Under the pieces are notes generated by a model. The model was given only the letters and a program-made list of their open reading frames with translations, was not told the DNA's origin and searched no databases. Shown here one piece after another: positions 23,733 to 37,502 of a stretch of 64,000 nucleotides of DNA (the stretch's first letter is position 1; each line of letters starts with the position of its first letter). Where the stretch lies: assembly GCA_027186245.1 (NCBI GenBank), contig CP114492.1, positions 627,501 to 691,500 of the forward strand. Direction: 5' to 3'. The position numbers and the translations under genes were made by a program. Source of the DNA: Coriaria nepalensis (Eukaryota; Streptophyta; Magnoliopsida; Cucurbitales; Coriariaceae).

Positions 23733-26700
23733 TCAAGCTGCTTGGAGAAGCTCACTGCCTTCTTCTTCTTCTTCCTCCTCCTCTACACTCTTTGAACTTG
23801 TACTATTCGGCACCATTACCTTCACCCGCAGCGCTACCTGAGTAAGATAAACCCGAAAAAAAAACTACATAGTTTCATATCGTATCAACTAAATTAACCA
23901 ACTTTTTTTTTTTTTTTGGGTTACAATATAGACCGTGATTTGAGAAATAATACCTTCTTATCGGAACCAAACTCGATGATTTCCGATGGATGAAACTGAG
24001 TAGGGGAATTTGGAGAGACCCGGTACCGCTTTCCCTCGATACTAAAGAATAAAATAAAAAGGTAATCTTGTTTTTATTCATAACAGAATGCAGAAATCCT
24101 TGAATTGACCAGTTTTGCATCACTTACTCGACAATCCAAGTACCGAATTTGCTCCGTAAATCGGTCAAGAAGAAGGCACCATCTTTGTAACTAATACGAG
24201 CATGCTTTTCTGAAATCTGGGGCAATGCTATACATATTGATCTCCCCGGAAAATCAACATGCAAAACATTTCTGCAAGAAGTCACAGAAATGTTAATTAA
24301 GAACAGAATATATATAGTTATTCAAAGAACCAACCTTTTAGACGTACCCAATTATGAAGGGTCGGTTTTCATCTCGGGTTAGAGAAATTGGTTGAGAAAC
24401 ACCATTTACATCTCCAACTGGTAATAGACACCACCTTGAAGAAGAAAAAAATGCAAAATCAAGGAACGAGGGCAAGTGATTTTTGAATACGAGAAAAAGG
24501 TTCAATTATATCAAATTTATCCAGTCAATGTAAAATCTGACATACTCTCCGCGAATTGCTCGTTCCAGTGCATCGTCATCTTCAAACCATCTCCGTAACT
24601 CATCATTTGCCTTCATCAATATATAATTCAAACCATAAATTATTAATAGTTAGCTTATAAAACCCTTTTTTTCTTCATTTAATCCAACAACATGGAATAT
24701 TGAACAACGTACTTTATCGGAGAGCCGGCAAGAAGGCAGCCTTCCTTCTAGTTTCGAGCTACAAAAGAAAATATAAAATATTATCATATACAAATCGAAG
24801 TGATGATGAAGTTTTATTTCTAAAGGATTTTACCTATTACCACCTAGGACCCAACTAAGCATCAACGGCATTGCAAGGTGAATAAAAAATCTCCCACCAA
24901 CTCGACCGGGGTGTTGAATCCGGAACTTCATCAAAAACTGCAGAAGGAGTAGATGGTTTTCAATATGTCAATGTTTCATTTAGTTCCCCCCCCCCCCCCC
25001 CCTCATTTTAATAAACATTTTCTATGATCTGATTCTCTAACCGATAATGGACCGAGCCCGACTCCAAGGTAAGCTTTGTAAGTCGAAGCCATCAATGCAG
25101 CCATTCTTGCCATTCCATGAATGATTGCAACTCTTAATCTTCTAGAACTCTCATAACTTGGTAGTTTAAATTTGAAAACAAAATAACAAAACAAGTGAGA
25201 ACTTCCTCTACAAACATGATACAGTTTTGATATAGATCGATTGATTACCTTTTCAAAGAAGAAAGAACATCAATCGGAGTTCCTGACTTAACACTCTTAT
25301 TCCATGCTTTATCAAGCTCCAATGCAAGTTGATAACCATCCTGTAAAGATTATGAGACAAAATAAAATTGATTCCCAAGGAACTTTAGGACCGGAGTAGG
25401 GTGGGGCCTCTAGAATCCAAGTTTCCAATTTTAAGGCGCATTAGGGTAAGTGTTTTAATTGCCAGTTTGAGACTAAAATTCCGTTCTGGCTCGCAAAATC
25501 TGGTTTAAGCCCACATAATCTAACTAAGATCCCGTAGAATCTAAGGAAAACACATTTACTTAGGATGCACAGATCCTAACTAGATTGCATTTTACCCAAA
25601 TTCCAGTTTCAACTACTAACCCACATGCCAACCATAGTTAAAAGTACTTCTAAACAGATTTTTAAATGCTAATCAACTTAGTTGAAAGGTTTCTAAAAGA
25701 AAGCAAATAGGCAATGTGTATATATAAATATATGAGACCTCTATGGCCATGCATCCTCCTTGACCCATATTAGGCTGCATAGCATGAACAGAATCTCCAA
25801 GTAAGGTCACACGGCCTCTTCCCCAATTCAAAATGGGGGTCCGATCATAAATGTCTCGCCTCAGAATCTCATCTTCCTTAGTGGCGACAATTAGATCTAT
25901 GACGTTATCACACCATCCTCCAAATATCTCAAGCAACCTCTCCTTCTTTCCTATTTCAAAAAAAATAATTAGAATAACTTCATATAAATATGTAATCAGT
26001 CAATATCATGTTAAGTTACCATAAAAACGAACAGGTCAAAGAGCTTAATCTGTTGACAAAAGGTCAATTATGTAGATCAAGCACACATATTAGTGCTTAT
26101 ATGTGCATTTGTATAATAAATAAATAATTAATTAATTATTTACCATTTGGGGGATCAGAACCACCCGGCTGTTCCTTGTGAAAGGCATACCATTGCATCT
26201 TTCCAGCCCCAACATCGGAAGAAACAAAGTACTGTTTGTGTCCCAAGAAAACTCGGTACCTTCAAATGGAAAATTCTTAATGTCACTTATAGGTCGCTTA
26301 CAAGTTTATAAAGATGAAAAATTCAGCATTTGAATGCAAAGAATGGTGAGTAGTAGTATACCCAACAGTTTCAATATCAGCAGGCACAAAATCAGCAATT
26401 CCGGTATAACATGTGTAGCCAGAGTAAACCGCTTCCTTAGGTCCAAACAAGTTCTTTCTCACCTTAACAATACAATACCATATTATATTATGATGAAAAT
26501 AACCTATAAAAAACCAAAAACAATAAAACCTAATCTCAATAATAACCTAGAAAAATACCTTTGACCATATACCATCAGCTCCAACTAGAAGGTCACCTTC
26601 ATAAGTCTGTCCATTCTCAAGTGTCACAGTAACCTAAAACCAATGAATTCGACAAGTTTATATAACATTGGAACGAAAAAGAGGAGAGAGAGAGAGGGGG

Positions 26701-27955
26701 GGGGGGGGGGTTGTATTTAGTAAACTACCTTATTTCCATCATCCTTAAAGCTAACAACATTACTACCATTGTGAATGATATCTTCTCCAACGGCAAGAGC
26801 AAGGATTTGTTGCAGGGCCATTCTGCTAATAACTCTTGTGACTGGAAGCCCTCTTTCTACCGCAGGAGTGAATGTGTCAAACTTGACATACCTGATCATC
26901 AATTTCCTTGTTATGCATTGTGTTTGAAAGATCGCAATTCAGGCTATTCAATAACTTTTTTAGAGCTCCTTTGAGTAAGAAAGAACTCTAAATTGAAGTT
27001 CAACATATCATGAAATAAGTTTAATACTCCTTTTGGCCTCAAGGGCAAACTATCATTGCCACCTTAAAAATAGCTTCACATCCAAAAACTTGAAATTTTG
27101 ACAACTTTTAGAAAACAAACCATACTAATATGTCCCTTTTCATGTTTTTTTGTTTTTTTTCCTGCAAAGCTCATATTTGGACCTTAAATTAATTCAAAAA
27201 ATTACTCCTCATCAGAAAATTTAAATTTTCAAACTAAGATAAGATTTCAATACAATAACGAATGATTCCAAATTACTCCTACCGGTCTAAAGAACTTGAC
27301 ATATATCAACAGGCTTTTTTTTTTTTTTAATAAAGACGACTCTTCTTCTACCTAATCCCCCTAAAAAAAAAAGAAAATTTCAAGAACAGGCTTTTATTTT
27401 TTGAATCAGAATTATCCAAAACGATTTCAGATCAAAATTAAGAGTAAATTACCAAGTTCCGGAAACACCATCAACAAGGCCATTAATTCTATCACCAGTA
27501 ACACATCCAACTCTCATAACCTCTTCAGCAACCTCCAAGTCAATAGCTTCCAAAGCAGCCAAAGCATTACTCTGTATCTGAATCGGACCTCTATACTGCC
27601 CTTCTCCTCTTATAGCACTCAAATCCTTTTCAAAAACCAACACCTCAAATCCTTTCCTTTTTGCCGCCAAAGCAAAAACCAACCCACCGATTCCACCTCC
27701 TGCCACAAGCACTCTCAGCTTCTTTGTCGCCACCGCCCCACCTCCACCGCCGCTTTCCACGGCGGCAACTGCAGCCTCTGTAACAGCAGCTATTACTTTC
27801 GTTTGGGTCGATTTTTTTCTGTACGCAGAAATTGATTTGCTTTTCAAAGACGAAAACTCAAGTGGGTAATCTTTGGAAAGTGGGATTAGTAAGTGGGTTC
27901 GCGTTATAATCGTTGATGACAGATTTACCGGGTTGTAAAATGATGTCGAAGCCAT
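23733..27955 (-). CDS. ZEP: zeaxanthin epoxidase, chloroplastic
   Basis: Fifteen exons join without a break into 671 residues: 27955-27453, 26891-26729, 26633-26559, 26462-26362, 26259-26144, 25950-25739, 25340-25249, 25156-25042, 24937-24834, 24758-24713, 24610-24546, 24434-24348, 24271-24128, 24041-23954, 23837-23733. The enzyme adds epoxides to zeaxanthin, via antheraxanthin, to make violaxanthin in plastids. It thereby feeds abscisic acid synthesis and the xanthophyll cycle. A Ser/Lys-rich N terminus of about 55-75 residues fits a plastid transit peptide. The FAD-binding motif RVLVAGGGIGG is at residues 81-91 and the second FAD motif GDSVHAMQPNMGQGG at 371-385. A forkhead-associated domain spans about residues 555-630. 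The acidic tail is unusual for its run of eight Glu. Arabidopsis ABA1 (At5g67030) is the named relative. Confidence 0.96.
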
Positions 27956-28723
27956 TGAAGCTGAAGCAGAGCAAGAACAGAGTAATTATTATGATGCGAA
28001 AAAAAGAAAAATAGTAGAAATGATAAAGAGAGAGATTTTGTGGTGGGGTAAGCGAGAGTAGGAGCCAATCCATGAGTATAAAGGGGAAGAACAGGAAAGA
28101 AATTTGTGGTTCACACCAGTGGTGGAGAGTTGGAAGACATGTGGCACTGTTTGCGCAGTGGAAAAAAAAAAAAAATCTTTAGACAGATGTCGATAATGGA
28201 TTATGTGATGGTCGGTATTTAATATTATTACATGGAACTGATAGGAAAAGAAGTTAAAAAACTTCGCGCGAAAGTGATTGTACTAAAAACTATCTGAAAT
28301 TTCTGAGTAGTGTTTTCATTTTCTTTCTAAACAAACAGAAAAACCTAATTATCGCGGGCAAAATTAAGTGGGTGACGTGGCAGTGGAGAAGGCCATAGGC
28401 GGTGGTGGACTGGTGGGGGTAGGCCGTAGGGGCAGTGGAGGTCGATATTTATGTATGTATCAAAATACAATACGAAGATATTTAATTGGTTCTAATTTTT
28501 TATGATTTTCGACTAATTTTTTATTTTATTAAATAAATTTATTTATTAAAAAACATTATTTTATATTATTTAATTAATTTTTATTTATTTATTACATCTT
28601 AATCAAAATACTTAATCTTTTTATATTTAAAATCTAACCATTTTTAATAAAATAAATTAAGAATATTAGTTTTTCAAATCCCTTACTTCTTAAATAAATC
28701 TAATTTCTTTTTAATTTAGTTAG

Positions 28724-28730
<7 letters not shown>

Positions 28731-28773
<43 letters not shown>
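28731..28773. repeat. TA microsatellite
   Basis: About 20 AT/TA units in the ZEP upstream spacer. Confidence 0.9.
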
Positions 28774-28778
<5 letters not shown>

Positions 28779-31700
28779 TACATGATATTTCAATTTATAA
28801 AGTTTAGACGAATAAATGTCTATTGAACTTAATTTCATATAACCTAATTATAGAAACTTTAGTTTAAAACATTTACTTTTTAAATTTATCTATTTATTAC
28901 AGTAAAAAAATTATTGGATTTATTCTAAAAACCCAAGGCCCAAACTACCTTGGTTCAACTTTTATGGCCTAGACAAATGGGCTTGCATCCCAATTAAGTG
29001 AAGCAAAACAAACAAACAACAAAACTGCTTTGGTCCAGCACATCGTATTCGATTTGGGCTTTGTAATTGGATAAATGATCATTTTGGTCCAAAATAAAAT
29101 CTAATTGTCCATATATAGTTGAGTCCAAAAAATCAATCAAAATATTTACCAAACCCTTGGCCCAGCCACAAAGCTAAAGCACTTTGTGACACTAAAATTA
29201 TAAATGGAAACTTTTTTATAAGGTAAATAAATTATTTTATTATTATTAATTAATTTTGAGAGAAAAATTTAAATTTTTATTCAAATATATTTTATATATA
29301 TATAGAGAGAGAGAGATACCATTCCTTATATAGTCATTCAAGATGAGATTATGTCACATTCTCAATCTAGTTCCATATGCTCAACTAAATTCAACATATT
29401 CTAGTAAAACCATATCATATAAGATCTCACACCCATCTTTGGTAAGTGGTAAGAATGGAGATATGACATATAGTTCTACTTTATACTTCTCCCCTAGAGA
29501 AAAAGGACAAGGGTAGGGGAAATAAATTTTTGGTCCATGACAAGAGAGGTCCTAGCCTCCCAGCTGCCCCCCCCCCCCCCCCCCTTAGAAAGGACACCTT
29601 AGGTTTTCCCAAAATATAATTCAACAACCAACCAACCATGTTATTGTCTCTATTCCTATTTCATCACATCTACCACCCAAAAATAAATAACAAATTAAAA
29701 AATATATATATATCTTTATTTATGGGAAGAAACCTTGTTCTCCGATCATGACGAACTATTAAGTTTTGCTTAGGGACGGTTAATTTTATCAAAATTAAAT
29801 TTATTATATATAAATTCTTAAATATCACCCTCAATTTTATAAAAATTAAAAATTTTACCCTAAAACTATTAAACTTTTATAAATAAATTCTTTAATTTTT
29901 ATCAATAAATAAACTTATTCTTAGCTCTGCCCGACTTTTGATGTTATAAATTAAGATATTTCAGTTGAAAGAAGAGATACGTTTTAAGTTTGAAGGTGAA
30001 AAGATGAAGTGAATTAATATATTTTTATTCAAATATTATTATAGAAAAAGAAACAATAAAAGTATATAAATAAATAAAAGACCAAGATGAGGAATTTAAA
30101 GTGCATTATTAATTATTTTACCTTATCACAAAGAACATGAGAGGTATCCCACAAAGGGGAAAAAGAAAAGGATAGATCCGATAAGGAAAAAAATGCATAA
30201 TAATTATTTAAAAAAGAAGATAGTGTCAGAGTAGATGGATACATGCATTGCACTTGATAAGTTAAAGATGAAGAGAAGAGCAAAAGCCAATGTATGCTCT
30301 AACAAGTTACATAAATGATCGAACTCTTTTCTGATCCTTCCCTCTAATAATCAAAGCTTCAAATTTGGTCGGAAATTATCACATGAATTTTGACCATTTT
30401 TGTTTTTTTTCTAAAATTTTGCAAATTAGATCTGATAAGGTAAGATAGGATAAGTGAAATTGGATGATAGTGAGACATGACTCGAGACACATCAACATTT
30501 GAAGCACTATACTCTATTTAGGGAGACAATACATGCATGCACTTACATTCATATATATGGAAGTTAGGTCTATATTTTGACCATTCAAATCATTTGAAAT
30601 CCAACTCATTTATTTCTAAAAAAGTTTATGATATCATAAATCACAAACTATATCATTCTTATTATAATAATTGATATAATTTATAAATATTTTTTATATT
30701 TTAATATTACGGCAGGAAAGTATGAACTTTTTTTAGTCTTGTTGGCATGCAAAAGCCAAAAAAAAAATGAATGAGAAACAAGATCAGGATCAAATTCCAT
30801 TAATCAATGAAAACCAATCATTAGTTTCAAATCTTAAAATAGATTTACTTAGATAGTCACTCACTAGTCCCTACTTTATGGGAACTGGAAGAAAACTACG
30901 TACGTACATGGTCACGAATATTTTTAATTTATTGGTTTCACCAAATTTGAGAATTTCCACTTTTATATATTATCATTTAGTCCCTATATTATCATCATTT
31001 TAAAAAACATCTTTTAAGTACTCGTTGAGAAACGCATTCAATTCGAAAGTTTGACCTTTTATATTAAAATGGATCCCAAATCAAATTTATATGATATATT
31101 TTCTTTCAATAAATTAATTGCCTAAATTCTTCCTTATGTAAATCCTCCATTCTTTCTTTGAGAAGGGGATGTAATAAATAGAGATGAGCAGGGTAGGGTC
31201 AGACTGTCAGAGTCACTATCACCGTCACCTTCTTCTAATCCTCCTCAGAAAGTGTGCCGATGTGGCCACCCTTTCTTCTCCTTCTCTTTCTTCTCCTTCT
31301 CTTTCTTCTTTCTTACCAGACAGTGAAACTACAGGAGACTGTGTTTACTATTCAATCATTCTGTCCACCTCCCCTCTCCTCTTCACGCAACTATATATGC
31401 ACAAGGTTAATAGTAAATACTAATCACTTGAATTGTAAATGCTGCTCATAGTTGAAACTTACATTACTGCATCATTTCCTGATGTGTAATATGATGATAT
31501 ATATAAAGTTAATATATGTGACTGAAATTCCATTACTTAAAACCCTAGATTTATCAAATCTCAGATGAATGTACTGCCACCGAATTACTAGCTCGGTATA
31601 CTGGGTCCTCATTGTCCTGCAAAATACAAACCTTAGTACCCTAAAAACCATTGTGTGTTATTATTGCTCTTTTTGCTAATTCATTTCCAATACTGTATTT

Positions 31701-32045
31701 CTTCTGACACATTTCATGTGCGAGTGGGGTTCGATGTTCTTGTAAGAAAAGTTAATTATTTTTTTTCTAAAGGAAACGGGAAAGCAAAGAAAAAATATGT
31801 TTCAGGTTACTTTATGGTCAAAGAAAAGTGGTTCATGCACTTGAATGATGAATTAACTTAGATCAAAAAAGGAAAGAGTTGAAGGCTTGGTAACTTAATT
31901 AGATGATTTAGACTTTAGCCCCACAAAATGGGCCGTCCTTATCACAGATCATAAATGCAATCATAAATTGAACCACTGAGAAGCTTTTAATATTATTTGT
32001 TGACATGCTCTAATTAAAATTTTGAAAATTCAGTCCAAAATAGAC

Positions 32046-32053
32046 TATATATA
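32046..32053 (+). promoter_or_regulatory. TATA box of the HEC gene
   Basis: TATATATA about 220 bases upstream of the HEC start codon, followed by a pyrimidine-rich leader typical of plant 5' UTRs. Confidence 0.5.
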
Positions 32054-32273
32054 GATAAACCCCTTCTTCCATTCCACTTAAAACATCCAGCCATTACTCT
32101 CATTCACACTTTCCCCTCACCTATCACCATTTCATCCTTCTCCTTTTCTCTGCAAATTCGACCAGTTTTCCATCTCCCCCACCTCAATTTCTCTCAAATC
32201 AAACACTATACATATCACCTCCCCACCCCATAGTTCATAATACAGATAAAGTGATCCATCCTAAACTCAAACC

Positions 32274-32984
32274 ATGGATGTTGACATGATTAACATGATG
32301 ATTCAGATGGAAACATTCCCTGATGATCATGATCAAGTGCTACTGCAAAACCTCTACGATGAATTCCCTAGTGGCGGCCCTACCATGTTCAACCACCCAA
32401 ATGTAGCACCGAATGTCTTAACAAATCCAACTCCTCCTTTATCCTCTTCGTTTCTAGCCAATTCAGTCATTGACCCCAGTTCTACTACCACTACTTCTGC
32501 TACTACTACTTCATTATCACTATTGAGGAATACTGATTCGTTCGATCAGAGAAAAAATTCGATGGCAGCGATGAGGGAGATGATATTTCGAATTGCGGCA
32601 ATGCAACCGGTACATATCGACCCAGAATCAGTGAAACCGCCAAAAAGGCGGAACGTGAAGATTTCTAAGGACCCACAAAGCGTAGCAGCCAGGCATAGAA
32701 GGGAGAGGATTAGTGAGAGGATAAGGATTTTGCAGAGATTGGTCCCAGGTGGAACCAAGATGGATACGGCGTCGATGCTTGATGAAGCTATTCATTATGT
32801 GAAGTTTTTGAAGAAACAAGTTCAAACATTAGAACAAGTTGGGGTTACTAATACTAGGCCGGGAATAGGGTTTTCTGGAACGGGGATGAATTGTTCGAAC
32901 AACGTTAACTATTCTTCGGCATTGTTGAAAGCTAATCATAATCAGCAATCTCAACTAGTGGGGTCATTGCAAATGCTTAGGTGA
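32274..32984 (+). CDS. HEC1/HEC2: HECATE-type bHLH transcription factor
   Basis: The intronless 236-residue frame has an acidic N terminus and a Ser/Thr-rich linker. The HEC signature [20 protein letters not shown] occurs at residues 105-124. The bHLH domain spans about residues 131-186, with basic region [15 protein letters not shown], loop PGGTKMD and second helix [19 protein letters not shown]. The residue usually Glu in E-box binders is replaced in the QSVAAR context, a known feature of HEC-like factors. HEC proteins control carpel and transmitting-tract development and the shoot meristem, and they heterodimerise with SPATULA. The SPT/ALC-type gene of this window is disabled (see 51.2-52.5 kb). 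Relatives are At5g67060 and At3g50330. Confidence 0.92.
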   Translation: MDVDMINMMIQMETFPDDHDQVLLQNLYDEFPSGGPTMFNHPNVAPNVLTNPTPPLSSSFLANSVIDPSSTTTTSATTTSLSLLRNTDSFDQRKNSMAAMREMIFRIAAMQPVHIDPESVKPPKRRNVKISKDPQSVAARHRRERISERIRILQRLVPGGTKMDTASMLDEAIHYVKFLKKQVQTLEQVGVTNTRPGIGFSGTGMNCSNNVNYSSALLKANHNQQSQLVGSLQMLR

Positions 32985-34439
32985 ATGAGCTGATTGATTT
33001 AACGATTTGTTTTCCTTATTAATTGATAATCTTCTTTAGTGATGTAGTTAAGATTATGCAAAATAAGGAATCAAAGTTTCTTTACGTGGAGAAAGACAAA
33101 ATGCATTGGTTTCTATTAATGATTTGTTGATCCAGATGAAATGGGAATATTTTTAAAATTTTTCTGGTTTGGTCAATGAGAAATTAGAATATGTTTAATT
33201 GGATAAGTATTAGAGATTGTAATGATAAATAACATAATTAAATTTATTTTCTAATTATTCAAATTTTTGAAACAATCTGAGCATATATGTATTGAATTGA
33301 AATCATAATAACTTTTTTTTTTTTAATTATTTATGCATATTTCATATTTTTATTTAAATTTGTTTATAATCTATTTAAATATAAAATAGATAATATAATT
33401 AAATATATTTTAAATAATCAATAACTTAACGATAAAATTATCGAGCTACTAATTATTGTTTGTATCCTATCAAAGTGTATTGTGACTGTTTTGTTTCTTT
33501 CTCTCTGTAAGTGATTTAGACTCTAAATTTTAGAGGGTACAATTCACAGCATTAACATTGAGTCAAGATAGGACTTGTTGGCTTTTTTCACCAAAACTTT
33601 GACTCAGTGTGATGGTGATGTATTGCATAGAGAGGAATCTAATTTTCGGAGCTGTGAATTGATGACGTAATATATATATATATATGTAATATAATGAGCA
33701 GTATTATATGTCTGGGCTATTCATAAAATGATAAAAAGTCACGACCATATGCTTGATGCTTGCATGCATTGCATGTATAGCTGTACATTATGCATGGATG
33801 GGAAGTCAACAAATGTATTCAATCCTTCACATTTCACATCATTCACAAAAATATTGTATAACTTGTTGATTTACATGATCTGCTCGTATTAAATTATGTA
33901 TGCGTGTTTATCATGAATAGGTCTATAGGTAGATAAATCAAATTCAATTATATATAAAATTAATATAATATATAATACGATAATATAAAATTAATAATTA
34001 AAATTAAGATAAATAAATTCAGGATTGGATCTGTTTTCCGGGTATTTAAAAACGATAATGGGCTTTTGAATTTTTACAGAATTGGCGAATCGAAGCCTTA
34101 GTGGTCCGTCATGGCCCAATTTCAATGCTCTCTTTCCCCTGATGGTTAACGGGCTTGAGTTGTTGAGAGAGCTTTTGAAGGGCTCTATAGAGTTCGGCTC
34201 GTTTCAGTTTCACACGCCCGTGCTGGAGTTGACTTTTAAGCCCAAGTGGCAAGCCTCATCTAAAGTATCTACATGAATAAATACATAATATTTTAATTAA
34301 ATAATAAAATTAAAAATAATAGATTTAATTTATGATAAGAAATTAATTTTAAATTAATTATATTCGTATGAAAGTGATAAATAGAAAGTTAAAAGGATAA
34401 AGAAAATAAAATTGACCAATTCATGAATGATAGAGTTAG

Positions 34440-35450
34440 TCTATTATTAAGTAAGAACCCGATACTCTAATTAATAATTCTTAATTCTGAAAAACGGATC
34501 TAAATAAATACATAATTTTATGAGAAATCGAAAAAAGATAAGTATCAAACTTGATAAGATAATTTCATCGAAACGTAAAAAAGATTTACTAATATTACTC
34601 GATTTTTTGGTGATCATCGGTGATTGTTGGTGATCGAAATGTTGTCTTCTGCTTTCAACAAAGCCTTTTATTTATAAGTAAATGATTGATGACATATTGT
34701 AAATAAACCAATGAGGGAGGTATTTTCAATTTCTTATTTTTGAGCAAGATATCAAAAATATTGCTTGCCCCTTTTTTGGCTGACCTCACCCCTTTCTCTC
34801 CTTCATTTCGGCCATCTATCAAAGTGGGTGAGAATAAGATGATTCTAGTCACTTTTTCAAAAAAACAAAAAAAATTCACTAAAGAAATAATTTCGTCTAA
34901 GATCTCTTTAATTTAGTATGATTCGATCAAAATTTCTCCATTTTAGTTTCCAATTTTGGCTAACCTCTTGTATAAATAAAAATGAGGTTGGAAATATTAT
35001 TTTCACTATTTTTGGGAAAAATGTGATACTTTTTTGTATCATATATTTATTTGGCTGATTTTGATTACATATTTGATCGATTTTGCCCTTTAAAATAATC
35101 ATTTTTCGGTCATGCTATGATATTGGCTGAAATTCATCATTTAGTAACTAATTTCGGTCAAGTTTGTGAGGAAAAAAGACAAAATCTATTATCACTTTGT
35201 GTGAGATTTGATTTGTCTTATTCTTTAATAGTTGAAATTGAATTTTGAGTGATGCATGTGCAAACGATTTACAGTTAGTTTTCATGACATGTTACTAATC
35301 CTTATGACACTTAATATTTTTGAAATAAAATAAATTTTAATTCAAATTTAATCAGATTAAATAATTTTTGATCGATCAAAATTAATTATTATTCATTTAA
35401 AATTAATATTTAACTAATAATATTAATTAATCGATGAAGAACTTTGCTAG
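34440..35450. mobile_element. dispersed repeat copy B, probable transposon remnant
   Basis: The right half aligns with 15950-16360 in the same orientation. Many CG or C positions of the first copy appear as TG, CA or T here, for example cgatcaataaaaattaatta against cgatcaaaattaattatta nearby, and tcgaacagtcgag against tttaatagttgaa. This pattern suits decay of a methylated transposon. No coding sequence survives; the left border is uncertain. Confidence 0.5.
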
Positions 35451-35763
35451 TTGAAAAAAATGGGAGTAGAAAAATAATGAATAAATAAATAAATATATAT
35501 ATATATATATATAATATATAGAGTGAGTACGTAAGATGAATAAAAACTAGTGGTTTTTCCATAAGTTAAGTTTAAAAAGACCTTAAAAAATGTACATATC
35601 ATTATTGGGGTAAGAGCCTCCTACAGAAGCTCATGGCTAAAACCAAAAGGTCTAGTACTAAAATCGAGGAGAATATATGTATATATATATATGGATGCAT
35701 GCATATACGACTCGCCAAAAAAAAAAGAGGGTAAATTCTTCTCACTTTGCGGCTAACATTTAC

Positions 35764-35794
<31 letters not shown>

Positions 35795-37241
35795 TTTTTT
35801 AATTTTAATTTTATTTATTTTTTAATCTTGTACCTTAAAAGATACGCAATAAATAAGAAAACCATGTTCTTCACTTAATGACTGGTTTCAGATTCCAGTC
35901 ACCAGAAAGAAAGCAGGGAGGGAAGGAAGATAGATAGATAGATAGATATAAAATTACAGTGATGTAATTAAAATACTAAAGTTTCTGTTGTCTTAATTGG
36001 AAGAACGTGACCACATGGGACTGTTAATGTCTGGCAGAGTGAACCTCTTTCATTCTGTAGGAGTACTGCTAATAAGCTTCAACTGCACAACATTACCCAA
36101 TAGCCTCTCATATTTATTAATTTATATGAATTTATCATCATATCTTACATACTTACATACTTTACATTAGCCCACAGCTTGATCGATTCTGGTTTTTGAC
36201 AAATACCATCACTTTGCTTTTATATTTATAAACTTTCAAATATTCATCAATTGAAATATATTTATTTCAAATTTTGATACTTGACATTAAGTTATATTAA
36301 TAGGTTTTAATTTTGTGGACCGATGTGACATTTTGATATGAATTGCCTACATATTCTTTCACATTTGTAAAAGTGAGTGAATGGGAAGTGAACTTGATAT
36401 CAACAAGTCTTCTTCCTTCCCAATTCCAATACAAACGCACGTTTTATGTTTGCTCAATGTGTGATCCTTTGTATTATGAAAAAAATGGCTAATTGGGTTA
36501 GATCTAGATTAGGATCTTTTTTTAATTATTTAGAATTAATGATTGCGTGATTATCATTTTGGTGGTATGAATAAATTTATAATTTCCGTTCAATATTGAC
36601 CCTTTTGACCCATACATTAAATAAATTTAAAATAAAATAAAATAAAGAAGAGTTGATATTTGATTAAGAAATAATAAAGTAATTAAGGCCGAAAGCATGA
36701 GATTTTGTGTGAGTTGACATGAGTCCTCTCAACTATTGGAATCATTTTGGCAACTTAAAAAGATCTAAGTCATTTGTTATTTCCATATTAATAGTGGCCT
36801 CAATATATATATAATTACCCAAAAAAATAAAAAGGTCAACTACCACTTAATTAGACTATAATTGAGTTGACATGCCTAATTGGTAACACTTCTTAATTAC
36901 TTGGTTACTAGTGGATAGTTATCATAGCATTCTCCCTTCGCTCCTTTTCTTTGTTAGGATATATTTAAAAAGTAAAATGATAATTAATAAATATTTTATT
37001 AATGAATTGTGTTTATGATCTAATTAAATATTCTTAAAAAAAGGCAGACAAAAACAAAACAAAAGAAGTCAAACTTTAATGAATTGTGTTCATGATCACT
37101 GTGACACTAGAACGCTTATAACTAACTCCTATTAGATTCCTAGTTATCTTAAATCTTGATAGACTCTCGGTACTATATCACAATAACTCCTCCATTCTCT
37201 TGACTTTTATTCAATTTACACACACACCAAAAAAAATATAA

Positions 37242-37280
<39 letters not shown>
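37242..37280. repeat. AAT trinucleotide microsatellite
   Basis: About thirteen AAT units roughly 65 bases upstream of the kinase TATA box. Confidence 0.9.
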
Positions 37281-37346
37281 CAAATATTATAAATCATTAT
37301 TCATAAAAAAAAAAGTCCTTAAATTTCGTGTTCCCTTTTTCTCTCC

Positions 37347-37354
37347 TATATAAA
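37347..37354 (+). promoter_or_regulatory. TATA box of the MAPKKK gene
   Basis: TATATAAA, 156 bases upstream of the kinase start codon. The preceding CT-rich run and following leader fit a core promoter. Confidence 0.6.
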
Positions 37355-37502
37355 CCCAATGGCACAGTTTCTTTGCACCATTTTGATCTCTGTTTTATTC
37401 CTTTTTCACCACGCAACAAAAATCGACGAAATTCTCCCAAATAGAGTCGAAAACAAAAGATAACTTCTCTGTTTATAATTTTGATCACCTCCCACCCTAT
37501 CC

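Larger units (their letters stand above)
27956..32273. other. 4.3 kb spacer between ZEP and HEC promoters
   Basis: ZEP is transcribed leftwards and HEC rightwards, so both promoters lie here. Contents are AT-rich DNA with a 40-base TA run (28731-28773), an 18-base poly-C tract (29567-29584) and scattered GA and TA repeats. Frames at 31184-31451 are CT-rich chance frames. No transposon coding sequence was seen. Confidence 0.6.
32985..37502. other. 4.5 kb spacer between HEC and the MAPKKK
   Basis: The left end is the HEC 3' flank and the right end the kinase promoter. Between them lie a dispersed repeat copy (34.44-35.45 kb), TA runs near 35487-35514 and 35764-35790, a GATA run near 35928-35948, and an AAT run at 37242-37280. 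No gene is supported; the frame at 34082-34276 is taken as chance. Confidence 0.6.

Noticed and set aside
31184..31451. Two overlapping plus frames rich in Ser, Leu and Pro upstream of HEC
   Set aside because: They are products of a CTTCTC-rich tract and show no conserved motif.
37359..37463. Upstream open frame of 34 codons (MAQFLCTILI...) ahead of the MAPKKK start
   Set aside because: Its ATG lies only about five bases past the TATA box, upstream of the expected transcription start, so it is probably not in the mRNA.
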